From Paragordius varius (Eukaryota; Nematomorpha), in NCBI GenBank assembly GCA_964247055.1, contig OZ176052.1, positions 1,426,001 through 1,490,000 on the forward strand: a stretch of DNA of 64,000 bases, in the 5' to 3' direction. Under the pieces are notes generated by a model that was not told the origin of the DNA, did no database searches, and was given only the letters and a program-made list of their open reading frames with translations. Numbering within the stretch: position 1 is the stretch's first letter; each line of letters opens with the position of its first letter. This document shows, one piece after another, positions 13,030 through 26,600 of this stretch. A program made the position numbers and the translations under genes.

Positions 13030-16000
13030 TGTTCGATATTCCTAATTAAAAGTATTTTTATAATGTAATTTTTAGATTCTTGGATTGTAAGTTAATATTT
13101 TAGGTATTTGGTGGGTGATTGGATTAATGTTCGATATTCCTAATTAAAAGTATTTTTATAATGTAATTTTTTAGATTCTTGGACAAGTAAGTTAATATTT
13201 TAGGTGTTTGGTGGGTGATTGGATTAATGTTCGATATTCCTAATTAAAAGTATTTTTATAATCTAATTTTTAGATTCTTGGATTGTAAGTTAATATTTTA
13301 GGTATTTGGTGGGTGATTGGATTAATGTTCGATATTCCTAATTAAAAGTATCTGTATAATGTAATTTTTAGATTCTAGGACAAGTAAGTTAATATTTTAG
13401 GTATTTGGTGGCTGATTTGATTAATGTTCGATATTCCTAATTAAAAGTATATAATAATATAATTTTTAGATTCTTGGACAAGTAAGTTAATATTTTAGGT
13501 ATTTGGTGGGTGATTGGATTAATGTTCGATATTCCCAATTAAAAGTATTTTTATAATGTAAACTTTAGATTCTAGGACAAGTAAGTTAATATTTTAGGTA
13601 TTTGGTGGGTGATTGGATTAATGTTCGATATTCCTAATTAAAAGTATTTTTATAATAATTGTTAGATTCTTGGACAAGTAAGTTAATATTTTAGGTATTT
13701 GGTGGGTGATTGGATTAATGTTCGATATTCCTAATTAAAAGTATCTGTATAATATAATTTTTAGATTCTTGGACAAGTAAGTTATTATTTTAGGTATTTG
13801 GTGGGTGATTGGATTAATGTTCGATATTCCTAATTAAAAGTATTTTTATAATGTAATTTTTAGATTCTTGGATTGTAAGTTAATATTTTAGGTATTTGGT
13901 GGGTGATTGGATTAATGTTCGATATTCCTAATTAAAAGTATCTGTATAATGTAATTTTTAGATTCTAGGACAAGTAAGTTAATATTTTAGGTATTTGGTG
14001 GGTGATTGGATTAATGTTCGATATTCCTAATTAAAAGTATTTTTATAATGTATATTTTAGATTCTTGGATTGTAAGTTAATATTTTAGGTATTTGGTGGG
14101 TGATTGGATTAATGTTCGATATTCCTAATTAAAAGTATCTGTATAATGTAATTTTTAGATTCTAGGACAAGTAAGTTAATATTTTAGGTATTTGGTGGCT
14201 GATTGGATTAATGTTCGATATTCCTAATTAAAAGTATCTGTATAATATAATTTTTAGATTCTTGGACAAGTAAGTTCATATTTTAGGTATTTGGTGGGTG
14301 ATTGGATTAATGTTCGATATTTTTAATTAAAAGTATTTTTATAATGTAATTTTTAGATTCTTGGATTGTAAGTTAATATTTTAGGTATTTGGTGGGTGAT
14401 TGGATTAATGTTCGATTAAAAAGTATTTTTATAATTTAATTTTTAGATTCTTGGATTGTAAGTTAATATTTTAGGTATTTGGTGGGTGATTGGATTAATG
14501 TTCGATATTCCTAATTAAAAGTATCTGTATAATGTAATTTTTAGATTCTAGGACAAGTAAGTTAATATTTTAGGTGTTTGGTGTTGATTGGAATAATGTT
14601 CGATATTCCTAATTAAAAGTATTTTTATCATGTTATTTTTAGATTCTTGGACAAGTAAGTTAATATTTTAGGTATTTGGTTGGTGATCAGAATAATGTTC
14701 GATATTCCTAATTAAAAGTATTTTTATAATTTGATTTATAGATTCTTGGACAAGTAATTATATATTTTAGGTGTTTGGTGGGTGATTCAATTAATGTTCG
14801 ATATTCCTAATTAAAAGTATTTTTATAATGTAATTTTTAGATTCTTGGATTGTAAGTTAATATTTTAGGTATTTGGTGGGTGATTGGATTAATGTTCGAT
14901 ATTCCTAATTAAAAGTATTTTTATAATGTAATTTTTTAGATTCTTGGACAAGTAAGTTAATATTTTAGGTGTTTGGTGGGTGATTGGATTAATGTTCGAT
15001 ATTCCTAATTAAAAGTATTTTTATAATCTAATTTTTAGATTCTTGGATTGTAAGTTAATATTTTAGGTATTTGGTGGGTGATTGGATTAATGTTCGATAT
15101 TCCTAATTAAAAGTATCTGTATAATGTAATTTTTAGATTCTAGGACAAGTAAGTTAATATTTTAGGTATTTGGTGGCTGATTTGATTAATGTTCGATATT
15201 CCTAATTAAAAGTATATAATAATATAATTTTTAGATTCTTGGACAAGTAAGTTAATATTTTAGGTATTTGGTGGGTGATTGGATTAATGTTCGATATTCC
15301 CAATTAAAAGTATTTTTATAATGTAAACTTTAGATTCTAGGACAAGTAAGTTAATATTTTAGGTATTTGGTGGGTGATTGGATTAATGTTCGATATTCCT
15401 AATTAAAAGTATTTTTATAATGTAATTGTTAGATTCTTGGACAAGTAAGTTAATATTTTAGGTATTTGGTGGGTGATTGGATTAATGTTCGATATTCCTA
15501 ATTAAAAGTATCTGTATAATATAATTTTTAGATTCTTGGACAAGTAAGTTATTATTTTAGGTATTTGGTGGGTGATTGGATTAATGTTCGATATTCCTAA
15601 TTAAAAGTATTTTTATAATGTAATTTTTAGATTCTTGGATTGTAAGTTAATATTTTAGGTATTTGGTGGGTGATTGGATTAATGTTCGATATTCCTAATT
15701 AAAAGTATCTGTATAATGTAATTTTTAGATTCTAGGACAAGTAAGTTAATATTTTAGGTATTTGGTGGGTGATTGGATTAATGTTCGATATTCCTAATTA
15801 AAAGTATTTTTATAATGTATATTTTAGATTCTTGGATTGTAAGTTAATATTTTAGGTATTTGGTGGGTGATTGGATTAATGCTCGATATTCCTAATTAAA
15901 AGTATCTGTATAATGTAATTTTTAGATTCTAGGACAAGTAAGTTAATATTTTAGGTATTTGGTGGCTGATTGGATTAATGTTCGATATTCCTAATTAAAA

Positions 16001-16602
16001 GTATCTGTATAATATAATTTTTAGATTCTTGGACAAGTAAGTTCATATTTTAGGTATTTGGTGGGTGATTGGATTAATGTTCGATATTTTTAATTAAAAG
16101 TATTTTTATAATGTAAATTTTAGATTCTTGGATTGTAAGTTAATATTTTAGGTATTTGGTGGGTGATTGGATTAATGTTCGATTAAAAAGTATTTTTATA
16201 ATTTAATTTTTAGATTCTTGGATTGTAAGTTAATATTTTAGGTATTTGGTGGGTGATTGGATTAATGTTCGATATTCCTAATTAAAAGTATCTGTATAAT
16301 GTAATTTTTAGATTCTAGGACAAGTAAGTTAATATTTTAGGTGTTTGGTGTTGATTGGAATAATGTTCGATATTCCTAATTAAAAGTATTTTTATCATGT
16401 TATTTTTAGATTCTTGGACAAGTAAGTTAATATTTTAGGTATTTGGTTGGTGATCAGAATAATGTTCGATATTCCTAATTAAAAGTATTTTTATAATTTG
16501 ATTTATAGATTCTTGGACAAGTAATTATATATTTTAGGTGTTTGGTGGGTGATTCAATTAATGTTCGATATTCCTAATTAAAAGTATTTTTATAATGTAA
16601 TT
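13030..16602. repeat. Tandem duplication of an 18-monomer unit, period 1,765-1,767 bp
   Basis: Copy 1 runs from about 13,030 to 14,835 and copy 2 from about 14,797 to 16,602, so they are adjacent. Shared tags are TATAATCTAATTTTTAG (13,261 and 15,026), TATATTTTAG in place of TAATTTTTAG (14,051 and 15,818), GTTCGATTAAAAAG (14,411 and 16,178) and the rare GGTTGGTGATCAG (near 14,680 and 16,447). The offset is 1,765 bp before a two-base deletion in copy 1 (TATAATAATTG near 13,653) and 1,767 bp after it. Few differences separate the copies, which suggests a recent event relative to the rest of the zone. Confidence 0.85.
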
Positions 16603-18384
16603 TTTAGCTTGGACAAGTAAGTTAATATTTTAGGTATTTGGTGGGTGATTAGAATAATGTTCGATATTCCTAATTAAAAGTATTTTTATAATTTGATTTA
16701 TAGATACTTGGACAAGTAAGTTAATATTTTAGATGTTTGGTGGGTGATTGGATTAATGTTCGATATTCCTAATTAAAAGTATTTTTATAATGTAATTTTT
16801 AGATTCTTGGATTGTAAGTTAATATTTTAGGTATTTGGTGGGTGATTGGATTAATGTTCGATATTCCTATTTAAAAGTATTTTTATAATGTAATTTTTTA
16901 GATTCTTGGACAAGTAAGTTAATATTTTAGGTGTTTGGTGGGTGATTGGATTAATGTTCGATATTCCTAATTAAAAGTATTTTTATAATGTAATTTTTAG
17001 ATTCTTGGATTGTAAGTTAATATTTTAGGTATTTGGTGGGTGATTGGATTAATGTTCGATATTCCTAATTAAAAGTATTTTTATAATGTAATTTTTTAGA
17101 TTCTTGGACAAGTAAGTTAATATTTTAGGTGTTTGGTGGGTGATTGGATTAATGTTCGATATTCCTAATTAAAAGTATTTTTATAATCTAATTTTTAGAT
17201 TCTTGGACAAGTAAGTTAATATTTTAGGTATTTGGTGGGTGATTGGATTAATGTTCGATATTCCTAATTAAAAGTATCTGTATAATATAATTTTTAGATT
17301 CTTGGACAAGTAAGTTATTATTTTAGGTATTTGGTGGGTGATTGGATTAATGTTCGATATTTTTAATTAAAAGTATTTTTATAATGTAATTTTTAGATTC
17401 TTGGATTGTAAGTTAATATTTTAGGTATTTGGTGGGTGATTGGATTAATGTTCGATTAAAAAGTATTTTTATAATGTAATTTTTAGATTCTTGGATTGTA
17501 AGTTAATATTTTAGGTATTTGGTGGCTGATTTGATTAATGTTCGATATTCCTAATTAAAAGTATATAATAATATAATTTTTAGATTCTTGGACAAGTAAG
17601 TTAATATTTTAGGTATTTGGTGGGTGATTGGATTAATGTTCGATATTCCTAATTAAAAGTATTTTTATAATGTAAACTTTAGATTCTAGGACAAGTAAGT
17701 TAATATTTTAGGTATTTGGTGGGTGATTGGATTAGTGTTCGATATTCCTAATTAAAAGTATTTTTATAATGTAATTGTTAGATTCTTGGACAAGTAAGTT
17801 AATATTTTAGGTATTTGGTGGGTGATTGGATTAATGTTCGGTATTCCTAATCAAAAGTATCTGTATAATATAATTTTTAGATTCTTGGACAAGTAAGTTA
17901 TTATTTTAGGTATTTGGTGGGTGATTGGATTAATGTTCGATATTCCTAATTAAAAGTATTTTTTGTAATTTTTAGATTCTTGGATTGTAAGTTAATATTT
18001 TAGGTGTTTGGTGTTGATTGGAATAATGTTCGATATTCCTAATTAAAAGTATTTTTATCATGTTATTTTTAGATTCTTGGACAAGTAAGTTAATATTTTA
18101 GGTGTTTGGTGGGTGATTCAATTAATGTTCGATATTCCTAATTAAAAGTATCTGTATAATGTAATTTTTAGATTCTAGGACAAGTAAGTTAATATTTTAG
18201 GTGTTTGGTGTTGATTAGATTAATGTTCGATATTCGTAATTAAAAGTATTTTTATCATGTTATTTTTAGATACTTGGACAAGTAAGTTAATATTTTAGAT
18301 GTTTGGTGGGTGATTGGATTAATGTTCGATATTCCTAATTAAAAGTATTTTTATAATGTAATTTTTAGATTCTTGGATTGTAAG

Positions 18385-21300
18385 TTAATATTTTAGGTAT
18401 TTGGTGGGTGATTGGATTAATGTTCGATATTCCTAATTAAAAGTATTTTTATAATGTAATTTTTTAGATTCTTGGACAAGTAAGTTAATATTTTAGGTGT
18501 TTGGTGGGTGATTGGATTAATGTTCGATATTCCTAATTAAAAGTATTTTTATAATCTAATTTTTAGATTCTTGGATTGTAAGTTAATATTTTAGGTATTT
18601 GGTGGGTGATTGGATTAATGTTCGATATTCCTAATTAAAAGTATCTGTATAATGTAATTTTTAGATTCTAGGACAAGTAAGTTAATATTTTAGGTATTTG
18701 GTGGCTGATTTGATTAATGTTCGATATTCCTAATTAAAAGTATATAATAATATAATTTTTAGATTCTTGGACAAGTAAGTTAATATTTTAGGTATTTGGT
18801 GGGTGATTGGATTAATGTTCGATATTCCCAATTAAAAGTATTTTTATAATGTAAACTTTAGATTCTAGGACAAGTAAGTTAATATTTTAGGTATTTGGTG
18901 GGTGATTGGACTAATGTTCGATATTCCTAATTAAAAGTATTTTTATAATGTAATTGTTAGATTCTTGGACAAGTAAGTTAATATTTTAGGTATTTGGTGG
19001 GTGATTGGATTAATGTTCGATATTCCTAATTAAAAGTATCTGTATAATATAATTTTTAGATTCTTGGACAAGTAAGTTATTATTTTAGGTATTTGGTGGG
19101 TGATTGGATTAATGTTCGATATTCCTAATTAAAAGTATTTTTATAATGTAATTTTTAGATTCTTGGATTGTAAGTTAATATTTTAGGTATTTGGTGGGTG
19201 ATTGGATTAATGTTCGATATTCCTAATTAAAAGTATCTGTATAATGTAATTTTTAGATTCTAGGACAAGTAAGTTAATATTTTAGGTATTTGGTGGGTGA
19301 TTGGATTAATGTTCGATATTCCTAATTAAAAGTATTTTTATAATGTATATTTTAGATTCTTGGATTGTAAGTTAATATTTTAGGTATTTGGTGGGTGATT
19401 GGATTAATGTTCGATATTCCTAATTAAAAGTATCTGTATAATGTAATTTTTAGATTCTAGGACAAGTAAGTTAATATTTTAGGTATTTGGTGGCTGATTG
19501 GATTAATGTTCGATATTCCTAATTAAAAGTATCTGTATAATATAATTTTTAGATTCTTGGACAAGTAAGTTCATATTTTAGGTATTTGGTGGGTGATTGG
19601 ATTAATGTTCGATATTTTTAATTAAAAGTATTTTTATAATGTAATTTTTAGATTCTTGGATTGTAAGTTAATATTTTAGGTATTTGGTGGGTGATTGGAT
19701 TAATGTTCGATTAAAAAGTATTTTTATAATTTAATTTTTAGATTCTTGGATTGTAAGTTAATATTTTAGGTATTTGGTGGCTGATTTGATTAATGTTCGA
19801 TATTCCTAATTAAAAGTATATAATAATATAATTTTTAGATTCTTGGACAAGTAAGTTAATATTTTAGGTATTTGGTGGGTGATTGGATTAATGTTCGATA
19901 TTCCTAATTAAAAGTATCTGTATAATATAATTTTTAGATTCTTGGACAAGTAAGTTAATATTTTAGGTATTTGGTGGGTGATTAGATTAATGTTCGATAT
20001 TCCTAATTAAAAGTATTTTTATAATGTAATCTTTAGATTCTAGGACAAGTAAGTTAATATTTTAGGTATTTGGTGGGTGATTGGATTAATGTTCGATATT
20101 CCTAATTAAAAGTATTTCTATAATGTAATTGTTAGATTCTTGGACAAGTAAGTTAATATTTTAGGTATTTAGTGGGTGATTGGATTAATGTTCGGTATTC
20201 CTAATCAAAAGTATCTGTATAATATAATTTTTAAATTCTTGGACAAGTAAGTTATTATTTTAGGTATTTGGTGGGTGATTGGATTAATGTTCGATATTCC
20301 TAATTAAAAGTATTTTTATCATGTTATTTTTAGATTCTTGGACAAGTAAGTTAATATTTTAGGTATTTGGTGGGTGATCAGAATAATGTTCGATATTCCT
20401 AATTAAAAGTATTTTTATAATTTGATTTATAGATTCTTGGACAAGTAATTATATATTTTAGGTGTTTGGTGGGTGATTCAATTAATGTTCGATATTCCTA
20501 ATTAAAAGTATTTTTATAATGTAATTTTTAGATTCTTGGACAAGTAAGTTAATATTTTAGGTATTTGGTGGGTGATTAGAATAATGTTCGATATTCCTAA
20601 TTAAAAGTATTTTTATAATTTGATTTATAGATACTTGGACAAGTAAGTTAATATTTTAGATGTTTGGTGGGTGATTGGATTAATGTTCGATATTCCTAAT
20701 TAAAAGTATTTTTATAATGTAATTTTTAGATTCTTGGATTGTAAGTTAATATTTTAGGTATTTGGTGGGTGATTGGATTAATGTTCGATATTCCTAATTA
20801 AAAGTATTTTTATAATGTAATTTTTTAGATTCTTGGACAAGTAAGTTAATATTTTAGGTGTTTGGTGGGTGATTGGAATAATGTTCGATATTCCTAATTA
20901 AAAGTATTTTTATAATTTGATTTATAGATACTTGGACAAGTAAGTTAATATTTTAGATGTTTGGTGGGTGATTGGATTAATGTTCGATATTCCTAATTAA
21001 AAGTATTTTTATAATGTAATTTTTAGATTCTTGGACAAGTAAGTTAATATTTTAGGTGTTTGGTGGGTGATTGGATTAATGTTCGATATTCCTAATTAAA
21101 AGTATTTCTATAATGTAATTGTTAGATTCTTGGACAAGTAAGTTAATATTTTAGGTATTTAGTGGGTGATTGGATTAATGTTCGGTATTCCTAATCAAAA
21201 GTATCTGTATAATATAATTTTTAGATTCTTGGACAAGTAAGTTATTATTTTAGGTATTTGGTGGGTGATTGGATTAATGTTCGATATTCCTAATTAAAAG

Positions 21301-24300
21301 TATTTTTATCATGTTATTTTTAGATTCTTGGACAAGTAAGTTAATATTTTAGGTATTTGGTGGGTGATCAGAATAATGTTCGATATTCCTAATTAAAAGT
21401 ATTTTTATAATTTGATTTATAGATTCTTGGACAAGTAATTATATATTTTAGGTGTTTGGTGGGTGATTCAATTAATGTTCGATATTCCTAATTAAAAGTA
21501 TTTTTATAATGTAATTTTTAGATTCTTGGACAAGTAAGTTAATATTTTAGGTATTTGGTGGGTGATTAGAATAATGTTCGATATTCCTAATTAAAAGTAT
21601 TTTTATAATTTGATTTATAGATACTTGGACAAGTAAGTTAATATTTTAGATGTTTGGTGGGTGATTGGATTAATGTTCGATATTCCTAATTAAAAGTATT
21701 TTTATAATGTAATTTTTAGATTCTTGGATTGTAAGTTAATATTTTAGGTATTTGGTGGGTGATTGGATTAATGTTCGATATTCCTAATTAAAAGTATCTG
21801 TATAATGTAATTTTTAGATTCTAGGACAAGTAAGTTAATATTTTAGGTATTTGGTGGCTGATTTGATTAATGTTCGATATTCCTAATTAAAAGTATATAA
21901 TAATATAATTTTTAGATTCTTGGACAAGTAAGTTAATATTTTAGGTATTTGGTGGGTGATTGGATTAATGTTCGATATTCCCAATTAAAAGTATTTTTAT
22001 AATGTAAACTTTAGATTCTAGGACAAGTAAGTTAATATTTTAGGTATTTGGTGGGTGATTGGACTAATGTTCGATATTCCTAATTAAAAGTATTTTTATA
22101 ATGTAATTGTTAGATTCTTGGACAAGTAAGTTAATATTTTAGGTATTTGGTGGGTGATTGGATTAATGTTCGATATTCCTAATTAAAAGTATTTTTATAA
22201 TGTAATTTTTTAGATTCTTGGACAAGTAAGTTAATATTTTAGGTGTTTGGTGGGTGATTGGATTAATGTTCGATATTCCTAATTAAAAGTATTTTTATAA
22301 TCTAATTTTTAGATTCTTGGATTGTAAGTTAATATTTTAGGTATTTGGTGGGTGATTGGATTAATGTTCGATATTCCTAATTAAAAGTATCTGTATAATG
22401 TAATTTTTAGATTCTAGGACAAGTAAGTTAATATTTTAGGTATTTGGTGGCTGATTTGATTAATGTTCGATATTCCTAATTAAAAGTATATAATAATATA
22501 ATTTTTAGATTCTTGGACAAGTAAGTTAATATTTTAGGTATTTGGTGGGTGATTGGATTAATGTTCGATATTCCCAATTAAAAGTATTTTTATAATGTAA
22601 ACTTTAGATTCTAGGACAAGTAAGTTAATATTTTAGGTATTTGGTGGGTGATTGGACTAATGTTCGATATTCCTAATTAAAAGTATTTTTATAATGTAAT
22701 TGTTAGATTCTTGGACAAGTAAGTTAATATTTTAGGTATTTGGTGGGTGATTGGATTAATGTTCGATATTCCTAATTAAAAGTATCTGTATAATATAATT
22801 TTTAGATTCTTGGACAAGTAAGTTATTATTTTAGGTATTTGGTGGGTGATTGGATTAATGTTCGATATTCCTAATTAAAAGTATTTTTATAATGTAATTT
22901 TTAGATTCTTGGATTGTAAGTTAATATTTTAGGTATTTGGTGGGTGATTGGATTAATGTTCGATATTCCTAATTAAAAGTATCTGTATAATGTAATTTTT
23001 AGATTCTAGGACAAGTAAGTTAATATTTTAGGTATTTGGTGGGTGATTGGATTAATGTTCGATATTCCTAATTAAAAGTATTTTTATAATGTATATTTTA
23101 GATTCTTGGATTGTAAGTTAATATTTTAGGTATTTGGTGGGTGATTGGATTAATGTTCGATATTCCTAATTAAAAGTATCTGTATAATGTAATTTTTAGA
23201 TTCTAGGACAAGTAAGTTAATATTTTAGGTATTTGGTGGCTGATTGGGTTAATGTTCGATATTCCTAATTAAAAGTATCTGTATAATATAATTTTTAGAT
23301 TCTTGGACAAGTAAGTTCATATTTTAGGTATTTGGTGGGTGATTGGATTAATGTTCGATATTTTTAATTAAAAGTATTTTTATAATGTAATTTTTAGATT
23401 CTTGGATTGTAAGTTAATATTTTAGGTATTTGGTGGGTGATTGGATTAATGTTCGATTAAAAAGTATTTTTATAATTTAATTTTTAGATTCTTGGATTGT
23501 AAGTTAATATTTTAGGTATTTGGTGGCTGATTTGATTAATGTTCGATATTCCTAATTAAAAGTATATAATAATATAATTTTTAGATTCTTGGACAAGTAA
23601 GTTAATATTTTAGGTATTTGGTGGGTGATTGGATTAATGTTCGATATTCCTAATTAAAAGTATCTGTATAATATAATTTTTAGATTCTTGGACAAGTAAG
23701 TTAATATTTTAGGTATTTGGTGGGTGATTAGATTAATGTTCGATATTCCTAATTAAAAGTATTTTTATAATGTAATCTTTAGATTCTAGGACAAGTAAGT
23801 TAATATTTTAGGTATTTGGTGGGTGATTGGATTAATGTTCGATATTCCTAATTAAAAGTATTTCTATAATGTAATTGTTAGATTCTTGGACAAGTAAGTT
23901 AATATTTTAGGTATTTAGTGGGTGATTGGATTAATGTTCGGTATTCCTAATCAAAAGTATCTGTATAATATAATTTTTAAATTCTTGGACAAGTAAGTTA
24001 TTATTTTAGGTATTTGGTGGGTGATTGGATTAATGTTCGATATTCCTAATTAAAAGTATTTTTATCATGTTATTTTTAGATTCTTGGACAAGTAAGTTAA
24101 TATTTTAGGTATTTGGTGGGTGATCAGAATAATGTTCGATATTCCTAATTAAAAGTATTTTTATAATTTGATTTATAGATTCTTGGACAAGTAATTATAT
24201 ATTTTAGGTGTTTGGTGGGTGATTCAATTAATGTTCGATATTCCTAATTAAAAGTATTTTTATAATGTAATTTTTAGATTCTTGGACAAGTAAGTTAATA

Positions 24301-25536
24301 TTTTAGGTATTTGGTGGGTGATTAGAATAATGTTCGATATTCCTAATTAAAAGTATTTTTATAATTTGATTTATAGATACTTGGACAAGTAAGTTAATAT
24401 TTTAGATGTTTGGTGGGTGATTGGATTAATGTTCGATATTCCTAATTAAAAGTATTTTTATAATGTAATTTTTAGATTCTTGGATTGTAAGTTAATATTT
24501 TAGGTATTTGGTGGGTGATTGGATTAATGTTCGATATTCCTAATTAAAAGTATTTTTATAATGTAATTTTTTAGATTCTTGGACAAGTAAGTTAATATTT
24601 TAGGTGTTTGGTGGGTGATTGGAATAATGTTCGATATTCCTAATTAAAAGTATTTTTATAATTTGATTTATAGATACTTGGACAAGTAAGTTAATATTTT
24701 AGATGTTTGGTGGGTGATTGGATTAATGTTCGATATTCCTAATTAAAAGTATTTTTATAATGTAATTTTTAGATTCTTGGACAAGTAAGTTAATATTTTA
24801 GGTGTTTGGTGGGTGATTGGATTAATGTTCGATATTCCTAATTAAAAGTATTTCTATAATGTAATTGTTAGATTCTTGGACAAGTAAGTTAATATTTTAG
24901 GTATTTAGTGGGTGATTGGATTAATGTTCGGTATTCCTAATCAAAAGTATCTGTATAATATAATTTTTAGATTCTTGGACAAGTAAGTTATTATTTTAGG
25001 TATTTGGTGGGTGATTGGATTAATGTTCGATATTCCTAATTAAAAGTATTTTTATCATGTTATTTTTAGATTCTTGGACAAGTAAGTTAATATTTTAGGT
25101 ATTTGGTGGGTGATCAGAATAATGTTCGATATTCCTAATTAAAAGTATTTTTATAATTTGATTTATAGATTCTTGGACAAGTAATTATATATTTTAGGTG
25201 TTTGGTGGGTGATTCAATTAATGTTCGATATTCCTAATTAAAAGTATTTTTATAATGTAATTTTTAGATTCTTGGACAAGTAAGTTAATATTTTAGGTAT
25301 TTGGTGGGTGATTAGAATAATGTTCGATATTCCTAATTAAAAGTATTTTTATAATTTGATTTATAGATACTTGGACAAGTAAGTTAATATTTTAGATGTT
25401 TGGTGGGTGATTGGATTAATGTTCGATATTCCTAATTAAAAGTATTTTTATAATGTAATTTTTAGATTCTTGGATTGTAAGTTAATATTTTAGGTATTTG
25501 GTGGGTGATTGGATTAATGTTCGATATTCCTAATTA
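18385..25536. repeat. Duplicated block 18385-21790 / 22131-25536 (3.4 kb, offset 3,746 bp)
   Basis: This is the longest duplication traced, about 3.4 kb or some 34-35 monomers. The offset is exactly 3,746 bp at every tag tested: GGACTAATG (18,911 and 22,657), TATATTTTAG (19,346 and 23,092), GTTCGATTAAAAAG (19,706 and 23,452), TTTCTATAATG (20,115 and 23,861; 21,105 and 24,851). A constant offset means essentially no indels across the block. A private substitution is GGGTTAATG near 23,247. The copies are separated by about 340 bp, which itself repeats nearby sequence (a second GGACTAATG at 22,064, 593 bp before the one at 22,657). Confidence 0.88.
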
Positions 25537-26600
25537 AAAGTATTTTTATAATGTAATTTTTTAGATTCTTGGACAAGTAAGTTAATATTTTAGGTGTTTG
25601 GTGGGTGATTGGAATAATGTTCGATATTCCTAATTAAAAGTATTTTTATAATTTGATTTATAGATACTTGGACAAGTAAGTTAATATTTTAGATGTTTGG
25701 TGGGTGATTGGATTAATGTTCGATATTCCTAATTAAAAGTATTTTTATAATGTAATTTTTAGATTCTTGGACAAGTAAGTTAATATTTTAGGTGTTTGGT
25801 GGGTGATTGGATTAATGTTCGATATTCCTAATTAAAAGTATTTCTATAATGTAATTGTTAGATTCTTGGACAAGTAAGTTAATATTTTAGGTATTTAGTG
25901 GGTGATTGGATTAATGTTCGGTATTCCTAATCAAAAGTATCTGTATAATATAATTTTTAGATTCTTGGACAAGTAAGTTATTATTTTAGGTATTTGGTGG
26001 GTGATTGGATTAATGTTCGATATTCCTAATTAAAAGTATTTTTATCATGTTATTTTTAGATTCTTGGACAAGTAAGTTAATATTTTAGGTATTTGGTGGG
26101 TGATCAGAATAATGTTCGATATTCCTAATTAAAAGTATTTTTATAATTTGATTTATAGATTCTTGGACAAGTAATTATATATTTTAGGTGTTTGGTGGGT
26201 GATTCAATTAATGTTCGATATTCCTAATTAAAAGTATTTTTATAATGTAATTTTTAGATTCTTGGACAAGTAAGTTAATATTTTAGGTATTTGGTGGGTG
26301 ATTAGAATAATGTTCGATATTCCTAATTAAAAGTATTTTTATAATTTGATTTATAGATACTTGGACAAGTAAGTTAATATTTTAGATGTTTGGTGGGTGA
26401 TTGGATTAATGTTCGATATTCCTAATTAAAAGTATTTTTATAATGTAATTTTTAGATTCTTGGATTGTAAGTTAATATTTTAGGTATTTGGTGGGTGATT
26501 GGATTAATGTTCGATATTCCTAATTAAAAGTATTTTTATAATGTAATTTTTTAGATTCTTGGACAAGTAAGTTAATATTTTAGGTGTTTGGTGGGTGATT
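23861..26600. repeat. Ten-monomer higher-order repeat, period 990 bp, ~2.8 copies
   Basis: TTTCTATAATGTAATTG starts at 23,861, 24,851 and 25,841, exactly 990 bp (10 x 99) apart. Each copy then carries GGTATTTAGTGGG, CGGTATTCCTAATCAAAAG, GTTATTATTTT, TCATGTTATTTTTAG, GGTGATCAGAATAATG, TAATTATATATTTTAGG, GATTCAATTAATG and two GATACTTGG units in the same order. The third copy breaks off near 26,600, the zone 1 to zone 2 border. The same unit exists in about 1.7 copies at 20,115-21,790 as part of the 3.4-kb duplication. Confidence 0.87.

Larger units (their letters stand above)
1..26600. repeat. Array zone 1: type A higher-order-repeat domain
   Basis: Monomers here mostly read GGTATTTGG. Subtypes limited to this zone or its border include GGCTGATTTGATT (last seen near 23,530), TCATGTTATTTTTAG (about 6,475 to 26,050), GGTATTCCTAATCAAAAG (5,858; 6,744; 9,298; about 17,840; 20,190; 21,180; 23,940; 24,930; 25,920) and a shortened GTTCGATTAAAAAG monomer (8,811; 11,961; 14,411; 16,178; 17,451; 19,706; 23,452). 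The recurring order of these tags shows that the zone is a mosaic of repeated blocks, many of them about 1.2 kb (12 monomers), and not a simple array of independent monomers. GGATTGTAAG and CTGTATAAT subtypes run on into zone 2, to about 29,750. Confidence 0.85.
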
